Origin: CBDULX01 sp965368175
Lineage (GTDB): Bacteria > Pseudomonadota > Gammaproteobacteria > SZUA-229
Direction of reading: 5' to 3'
DNA: 16,763 nt
NCBI GenBank assembly: GCA_965368175.1
Contig: CBDULX010000044.1
Coordinates: 1 to 16,763 of the forward strand
Shown here piece by piece: positions 11,775 through 16,763 of this stretch. The position numbers and the translations under genes were made by a program. A model generated the notes under the pieces. That model ran no database searches. It saw nothing but the letters and a program-made list of their open reading frames with translations, and had not been told where the DNA came from. Within the stretch, counting starts at the first letter, position 1; each line of letters opens with the position of its first letter.

Positions 11775-13328
11775 GTGGCTGATTACGAGGTTCCAGAACT
11801 TAAAGAGTATGTAGTTGTTCCATTGCCAAAAGTTGGCACTATGAAACACTTATCACCTTATATTGCAAAAACTGATTTCCAGGATGCACTGGGTTACGAA
11901 AGTAAAAAAGTACAGAATGAAGGTGAAGACCCCAAGTATGTATTAGTTGATGGCTGGCATGATAAGGCCATAAATAAAATGGGTGATCTACTGGATCGTT
12001 ACCGCGGCTTCCGTGTGTTCATGGACTCCTGTGTAAAATGTGGTGCCTGTACTGACAAGTGTCATTACTTCCTGGGTACAGAAGATGCCAGGAATATGCC
12101 TGTCGCTCGTCAGGATCTGTTGCGCAGTGTATATCGTCGTTACTTTACCTTTGCCGGCAAGTACTTTCCTAAACTGGTGGGTGCACAGGACCTGACCGAA
12201 GAAGTCATTGATGACTGGTACAGCTACTTCCACCAGTGCTCAGAATGCCGACGTTGTTCTGTTTTCTGTCCTTATGGTATTGATACCGCCGAAGTTACCA
12301 TGGCCGCTCGTGAAATCATGGCGCACATTGGTCGAGGCATGAAATATAACAATGAGATTATTGCCAAGGTTTTCACCATTGGTAATAACCTGGGGCTGCC
12401 TGAAAAAGCACTGGCAAATGTCCTTGAAGGTCTGGAAGAAGATGTTGAAGATGAAACGGGTGTAGTAGTTAAATTCCCACTGGACCAGAAAGGTGCAGAC
12501 ATCCTGGTAGTAACACCTTCTGCAGACTTCTTTGCAGAACCTCACATCGACGGTCTGGTTGGATACGCAAAAGTATTACATGAAACAGGTGCCAGCTGGA
12601 CCCTCAGCTCAAAAGCCTCAGAAGCAGCTAATTTTGGTCTGTTTATCGGCAGCTACGAGAATATGCAGCGCGTTTCAATGCGAATTCGTGAAGCGGCACA
12701 AGAACTGGGTGTAAAACGTATTGTATACGGCGAATGTGGCCATGCATGGCGCGTAGGCTATAGCTTCCTCAACACATTGGCCGGACCTTTTGACTTCCTG
12801 GATCAAAACTATCCAATTCCACAGCATATCTGCGAATACACACTGGATGCCCTGGAAAAAGGTCAACTGAATATCGACAAGTCACTTAATGATGACATGG
12901 TTCTTACTTTCCATGATTCCTGCAACATTGCACGTGCTTCTGGCATGGGCAAAAAACCTGGTGGCCAGTTCACCATACCTCGAGCAGTTATCAAACATGT
13001 TTGTAACAACTACGTCGATATGGAGCACGACACCATCGGTGACGCAACCTTCTGTTGCGGCGGTGGTGGTGGTCTGCTTACAGATGATTTAATGGAAGTG
13101 CGTATTAAAGGTGCTGTGCCTCGCGCATCTGCATTGAATAATGCAGTCAAGGAAAATGGTGTCACTCATATGGCCGCTATTTGTGCGATCTGTAAGAGTC
13201 AGTTCACCAAGGTACTCCCCTATTTCGGATTTACCATGGATCAAATTGTCAGTGTTCACCAGTTAGTCAGTAATGCCATCATTCTGAAAGGTCAGGTTAC
13301 TGATGACGATGGTGAAACTGAAGAATAA
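11775..13328 (+). CDS. dsrK: DsrK, HdrD-like iron-sulfur catalytic subunit of DsrMKJOP
   Basis: The 517-residue protein starts with GTG, preceded by GAGGAG. Two [4Fe-4S] motifs lie at C86-C89-C92-C96 (CVKCGACTDKC) and C155-C158-C161-C165 (CSECRRCSVFC). The C-terminal half carries the cysteine-rich CCG-type features of heterodisulfide reductase HdrD: C321 (ECGHAW), C383 (DSCNIARASG), C427-C428 (CCGGGGG) and C470-C473 (CAICKSQF). These build the special cluster that acts on a disulfide, thought to be the C-terminal disulfide or trisulfide of DsrC. It is cytoplasmic, bound to DsrM. It starts 59 bases after dsrM; dsrL follows after 55 bases. Confidence 0.96.
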   Translation: MADYEVPELKEYVVVPLPKVGTMKHLSPYIAKTDFQDALGYESKKVQNEGEDPKYVLVDGWHDKAINKMGDLLDRYRGFRVFMDSCVKCGACTDKCHYFLGTEDARNMPVARQDLLRSVYRRYFTFAGKYFPKLVGAQDLTEEVIDDWYSYFHQCSECRRCSVFCPYGIDTAEVTMAAREIMAHIGRGMKYNNEIIAKVFTIGNNLGLPEKALANVLEGLEEDVEDETGVVVKFPLDQKGADILVVTPSADFFAEPHIDGLVGYAKVLHETGASWTLSSKASEAANFGLFIGSYENMQRVSMRIREAAQELGVKRIVYGECGHAWRVGYSFLNTLAGPFDFLDQNYPIPQHICEYTLDALEKGQLNIDKSLNDDMVLTFHDSCNIARASGMGKKPGGQFTIPRAVIKHVCNNYVDMEHDTIGDATFCCGGGGGLLTDDLMEVRIKGAVPRASALNNAVKENGVTHMAAICAICKSQFTKVLPYFGFTMDQIVSVHQLVSNAIILKGQVTDDDGETEE

Positions 13329-13383
13329 GATTCAAAACACAACAGATTTTAACTATACGGTTTAAGCATATAGGAGAACAGGC

Positions 13384-15354
13384 ATGGCAACTTCCAAAGA
13401 AGACATGCAGAACAAAAATTTGACCTTCCGTCGCTACCAAGAAGGTGATTGGAAATGGTCAAAAATGAATGACTTGATTTTTAACGAGGATCACTCTCAC
13501 AAGTGTCCTACCTATGTGCATCGCACGCCTCCTTGTCAGGGCAGCTGTCCTTCAGGTGAAGACATTCGTGGCTGGCTGGATATCATTCGTGGTATCGAAG
13601 TTCCACCCCAGGGTGTTTCTAAAGAAGAATATGCTTTCCAGCGCTCTACCACTGCTAATCCATTCCCGTCAATGATGGGTCGTGTATGCCCTGCACCCTG
13701 TGAAACAGGCTGTAACCGTAACGAAGTCGATGACTTTGTTGGTATCAATTCAGTTGAGCAGTACATTGGTGACAGTGCATTTGCTGGTAAATACACTTTC
13801 GGTGAATTACCCGCACTGGGCAAGAAAAAAGTAGCCATCATCGGTGGCGGTCCTGCTGGGATGGCTGCGGCATATCAGTTACGTAAAATGGGTATTGCAA
13901 GCACCATTTTTGACGACCATGCAGAACTTGGCGGCATGATGCGTTATGGTATTCCTGGTTATCGTACTCCACGTGACGTTCTCGATCACGAGTGTAACCG
14001 TATAGTCAACATGGGCGGCATCGAACTGAAGATGAATACCCGTGTTGGCAAAGACATACCAGTCGCCGATGTTGAAAAATCTCACGATGCTATGCTGTGG
14101 GCACTGGGCTGCAAGAAAGGACGAGGTCTGTTCGTAGACGGCTGGAATGAAACACCTAACTGTATAACAGCCGTTGACTTCCTGGAACAGTTCAATAAAG
14201 GCGATATGAAGTATACCGCCAACAAAATACTGTGTGTGGGTGGTGGTGATACCTCTATCGACGTTGTATCAGTATCTCGTCGTATTGGCACACTAAAAAA
14301 CTACACTGAAAATCCTGAAGATGCTGCCACAGGCAAAACTAAACACGGCGATGTTAAGGATGCTGACAAGAAACCTTGTGACAATGTTACCCTGACTGCC
14401 CTGTTCAAACGTGAAGAAATGACGGCTGCTGAACATGAAGTGAATGATGCGCTGATAGAAGGCGTAACCATCATGAACGAAGTCATGCCTGTTGAAATCA
14501 TTAAAGATGCCAACGGTCGTGCGACTGGCCTGAAACTGGCCGATTGCAAATTCGAAAACAACGTACCTGTACTGGTTGAAGGCGGTAAAGAGTACATCGT
14601 AGAAGCTGATCTGATTGTATCTGCAATTGGCCAGTTCGGTGACCTGGATGGCCTTGAAGATATGGATAACGGTCGTTCACTGATCGACTCTGACAGCCTG
14701 TACCAGGTACCTGGAAAAACCGGTCACTTTGTATGCGGTGATATCGTACGTCCTCACCTGCTGACCACAGCTATCGGCCAGGCATCTGTTGCCGCAGAAA
14801 CTATTGCGGCTTACGTTAACCAGGCTCAGGCTAAAAAACGTCCTAAAGTTGACGTTCATCACTTCAACCTGCTGGACAAACTGAACGAAGCTCATTTGTC
14901 ACCCGATTCCTATGCTGACAAGCACCTGGAAGATGACAACCAACGCGGCACTGATAAAATGGACTACGCAGTTCATAACTATCAGGATCGTTCTTCGCAG
15001 GAAGTTATCTCTACTGATCGCATGTTCCTGGGCCACTTCGAGGCCGTAGATCGTGTACTACGCACCGAAGATGTTCCTTCTTCTGACGAAGTACTGGGTC
15101 ATTTCCATGAGCGTATGAATGGTCTGGCAGAAGAACAGGCTGTAGCAGAAGCAAATCGCTGCATGAGCTGTGGTATGTGCTTCGAGTGCGATAACTGCGT
15201 TATTTTCTGTCCTCAGGATGCAGTGTTCAAAGTCAATAAAGATAAGCACACTACAGGTCGTTACGTCGATACTGATTATAATAAATGTATCGGTTGTCAT
15301 ATCTGTGCAGATGTATGCCCAACTGGATACATCGATATGGGTATGGGTGAATAA
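13384..15354 (+). CDS. dsrL: DsrL, NAD(P)H oxidoreductase partner of DsrAB
   Basis: The 656-residue iron-sulfur flavoprotein resembles the small subunit of glutamate synthase. The N-terminal cysteine region includes C41, C51, C55, C102, C106 and C110 (VCPAPCETGC). The FAD site is GGGPAGM at 154-160 and the pyridine-nucleotide site GGGDTS at 286-291. A C-terminal ferredoxin domain has C593, C596, C599, C605, C609 and C635, C638, C641, C645. This domain order fits the DsrL form of sulfur oxidisers, which transfers electrons from DsrAB to NAD+. AGGAG lies before the ATG. Position between dsrK and dsrJ is as in A. vinosum. Confidence 0.96.
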   Translation: MATSKEDMQNKNLTFRRYQEGDWKWSKMNDLIFNEDHSHKCPTYVHRTPPCQGSCPSGEDIRGWLDIIRGIEVPPQGVSKEEYAFQRSTTANPFPSMMGRVCPAPCETGCNRNEVDDFVGINSVEQYIGDSAFAGKYTFGELPALGKKKVAIIGGGPAGMAAAYQLRKMGIASTIFDDHAELGGMMRYGIPGYRTPRDVLDHECNRIVNMGGIELKMNTRVGKDIPVADVEKSHDAMLWALGCKKGRGLFVDGWNETPNCITAVDFLEQFNKGDMKYTANKILCVGGGDTSIDVVSVSRRIGTLKNYTENPEDAATGKTKHGDVKDADKKPCDNVTLTALFKREEMTAAEHEVNDALIEGVTIMNEVMPVEIIKDANGRATGLKLADCKFENNVPVLVEGGKEYIVEADLIVSAIGQFGDLDGLEDMDNGRSLIDSDSLYQVPGKTGHFVCGDIVRPHLLTTAIGQASVAAETIAAYVNQAQAKKRPKVDVHHFNLLDKLNEAHLSPDSYADKHLEDDNQRGTDKMDYAVHNYQDRSSQEVISTDRMFLGHFEAVDRVLRTEDVPSSDEVLGHFHERMNGLAEEQAVAEANRCMSCGMCFECDNCVIFCPQDAVFKVNKDKHTTGRYVDTDYNKCIGCHICADVCPTGYIDMGMGE

Positions 15355-15373
15355 ACCAATCCAGGAGATTGAC

Positions 15374-15841
15374 ATGCTGCAGTTGAAACAACTCATGCAT
15401 AAATCCATTCTGGCTACAGTGGGAAGCGCATTACTTGTGCTTTCTACTGTTGTTTTTGCTGATGAAGGTGAAAAACCTTCTTTCATGCCTCACGTACCAG
15501 AGCCTGAAAATGGCACTACTGAGTGTGTGCAGCCAGAAGATGAAATGAAAAAAAATCACATGATCTATATCATGCATCAGCGTGATGAAACCATGCATCG
15601 GGGTATTCGTACCAAAACCTATAGCCTGAAAGAATGTATTAACTGCCATGTGCCAGAAAACACTTCTGTACGTTTTGGCGACTCCAAACACTTCTGCAGT
15701 AGCTGCCACAACTTTGCTGGCGTTACTATTGACTGCTTCCAGTGCCATGCTGACCGCCCACAGGGCAAATCCAGGCATTCACTGAATAGTACTGCGGTGC
15801 CACATTACGCTGATACAGCTATGGGAGCGTCGAATGATTAA
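15374..15841 (+). CDS. dsrJ: DsrJ, periplasmic triheme cytochrome c of DsrMKJOP
   Basis: The 155-residue protein has a Sec signal (hydrophobic residues 12-29, likely cleavage after VVFA at 29). Three CxxCH heme sites lie at 88-92 (CINCH), 108-112 (CSSCH) and 121-125 (CFQCH). C51 in TECVQPE is outside the CxxCH motifs. DsrJ is known for one heme with an unusual cysteine axial ligand, and C51 is the only candidate here. The ATG at 15374 has AGGAG upstream (ccaggagattgac); the frame is open further back through the end of dsrL, but a start there would lose the signal peptide. The last 8 bases overlap the start of dsrO. Confidence 0.95.
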   Translation: MLQLKQLMHKSILATVGSALLVLSTVVFADEGEKPSFMPHVPEPENGTTECVQPEDEMKKNHMIYIMHQRDETMHRGIRTKTYSLKECINCHVPENTSVRFGDSKHFCSSCHNFAGVTIDCFQCHADRPQGKSRHSLNSTAVPHYADTAMGASND

Positions 15842-16577
15842 AGAAACCATCAATTTTTCCCGTCGTATTTTTGTTGAAAAAACAGCAACTACCGCAGCGG
15901 GCATCAGTATCGCTCCCGGTATATTCCTGAATCAGGTAGCACAGGCGAAACCGGCTGATCAGGCGGTAACCGATGAAGTCCGTTGGGGCATGCTGATTGA
16001 TACCAACAAATGTGCATCAGGTTGTACTGCCTGTGTCTCTGCCTGTGCCGAAGAAAACGGTATCAAGTCACACGGCCGCCCGGAAACTGATCAGGTGTGG
16101 ATTCGTAAAGTTAAACTGCGCGATACCCAAACCGGACATGTTACATCGCTGCCAATGTTATGCCAGCACTGCGAAAGCCCACCCTGTGTCGATGTTTGTC
16201 CTACTGGTGCCTCTTTCAAACGTGTAGACGGCATTGTACTGGTGGATCGCCATATCTGTATCGGCTGCCGCTACTGCATGATGGCCTGCCCCTACAAGGC
16301 ACGTTCTTTTGCCCATGAAACGGTGGAAGATCCTAAAGAATATGCACCACGCGGTAAGGGCACTGTTGAATCCTGCACTTTCTGTGTACATCGAGTCGAT
16401 GAAGGTGGAACACCTGCCTGTGTCGAAGCCTGCGACAAAGCTGAACATGGTGCAATGTTATTCGGTGATTTGAAAAATCCTGACAGTGAAATTTCAAAAG
16501 AGCTGGAAAAACATGGTGGAAAACAGATTCGTGCAGATCTCGGTCTGAACACCGGTGTTCGCTATCAGGGTATCTAA
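15834..16577 (+). CDS. dsrO: DsrO, periplasmic iron-sulfur protein of DsrMKJOP
   Basis: The 247-residue protein begins with a twin-arginine signal (SRRIFVEK at 9-16, hydrophobic stretch, likely cleavage after AQA at 38), so it should be exported folded. Sixteen cysteines in four groups would hold four [4Fe-4S] clusters: C60/C64/C67/C71, C110/C113/C118/C122, C142/C145/C148/C152 and C181/C184/C196/C200. The first group has spacing CxxxCxxC rather than CxxCxxC. It belongs to the NrfC/PsrB-type ferredoxin family and passes electrons between DsrJ and DsrP. It overlaps dsrJ by 8 bases and is followed by dsrP after 16 bases. Confidence 0.95.
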   Translation: MIKETINFSRRIFVEKTATTAAGISIAPGIFLNQVAQAKPADQAVTDEVRWGMLIDTNKCASGCTACVSACAEENGIKSHGRPETDQVWIRKVKLRDTQTGHVTSLPMLCQHCESPPCVDVCPTGASFKRVDGIVLVDRHICIGCRYCMMACPYKARSFAHETVEDPKEYAPRGKGTVESCTFCVHRVDEGGTPACVEACDKAEHGAMLFGDLKNPDSEISKELEKHGGKQIRADLGLNTGVRYQGI

Positions 16578-16593
16578 GCTGGGTTGAAATGCT

Positions 16594-16763
16594 ATGAATA
16601 AAATACACTTACAAGAAATTGAAGGGGATAGCGCGGGTTATCTCAGCCTGTTAGGCTTTTTTGGCCTGTTCATACTGGCAGCCCTGGCTTCTACTTATTA
16701 CATGGAACATAACGGTCACTGGGTGACCGGTATGAACAACCAGATCGTATGGGGTATACCCCA
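16594..16763 (+). CDS. dsrP: DsrP, NrfD-like membrane subunit of DsrMKJOP, 3' end cut by window
   Basis: Only the first 56 codons are present. They read MNKIHLQEIEGDS, then a first transmembrane helix (about residues 15-37, LSLLGFFGLFILAALASTYY) and a loop ending NQIVWGIP. The pattern and the place after dsrO agree with DsrP, a NrfD/PsrC-type multi-helix protein that exchanges electrons with the quinone pool. The ATG at 16594 has only a weak GGGTTGA upstream, so translation may be coupled to dsrO. Confidence 0.88.
   Translation, partial: MNKIHLQEIEGDSAGYLSLLGFFGLFILAALASTYYMEHNGHWVTGMNNQIVWGIP

Noticed and set aside
15170..15373. Start of dsrJ inside the end of dsrL
   Set aside because: The frame is open there by chance. 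The ATG at 15374 has an AGGAG and gives a proper signal peptide; an earlier start would not.

Overview
The window is part of the chromosome of a sulfur-oxidising bacterium, most likely a gammaproteobacterium. Its right-hand 60 % is one plus-strand gene run in the order dsrA-dsrB-dsrE-dsrF-dsrH-dsrC-dsrM-dsrK-dsrL-dsrJ-dsrO-dsrP. This is the order known from purple sulfur bacteria such as Allochromatium vinosum. The presence of dsrEFH and dsrL, and the absence of a dsrD, mark the pathway as the oxidative (reverse) dissimilatory sulfite reductase system rather than sulfate respiration. I cannot name the genus from the sequence alone.

Layout. (1) 2-1300: the 3' part of a FadL-type outer-membrane protein, followed by a strong terminator. 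(2) 1351-2022: about 670 bases with no convincing large gene. It holds two diverged copies of one repeat in opposite orientation and a 28-codon ORF with a good ribosome binding site. (3) 2023-2703 (minus): two small conserved-looking proteins in tandem. (4) 2796-3470 (plus): a PiuC/YbiX-type Fe(II)/2-oxoglutarate hydroxylase, followed by a large inverted repeat and a bidirectional terminator. (5) 3663-6491 (minus): a 67-residue protein, a cysteine-free DsrC/TusE homologue, an orphan Cas6/Cmx6-type RNA endonuclease, a 63-residue protein and a TauD/TfdA-family dioxygenase. The last three look like one operon read away from dsr. (6) 6492-6936: a 445-base divergent regulatory region before dsrA with several inverted repeats, a C8 tract and a possible 28-codon leader ORF. 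(7) 6937-16763: the dsr genes, with dsrP cut by the window end.

How the dsr genes work together (family knowledge). Sulfane sulfur is passed through the DsrEFH hexamer (active cysteine DsrE C78) to the C-terminal cysteines of DsrC (C98, C109). Reverse sulfite reductase DsrAB, with siroheme and [4Fe-4S] centres, oxidises the sulfur to sulfite. DsrL takes the electrons to NAD(P)+. The membrane complex DsrMKJOP (cytochrome b, HdrD-like subunit, periplasmic triheme c, Tat-exported ferredoxin, NrfD-like subunit) re-oxidises DsrC and links it to the quinone pool. All recognisable catalytic cysteines are intact, so the pathway looks functional.

The parts most worth a second look are outside the dsr genes: the Cas6-like nuclease coupled to a dioxygenase with no CRISPR array in sight, the DsrC paralogue without any cysteine, a 159-base inverted-repeat element behind it, and the structured dsrA leader region.
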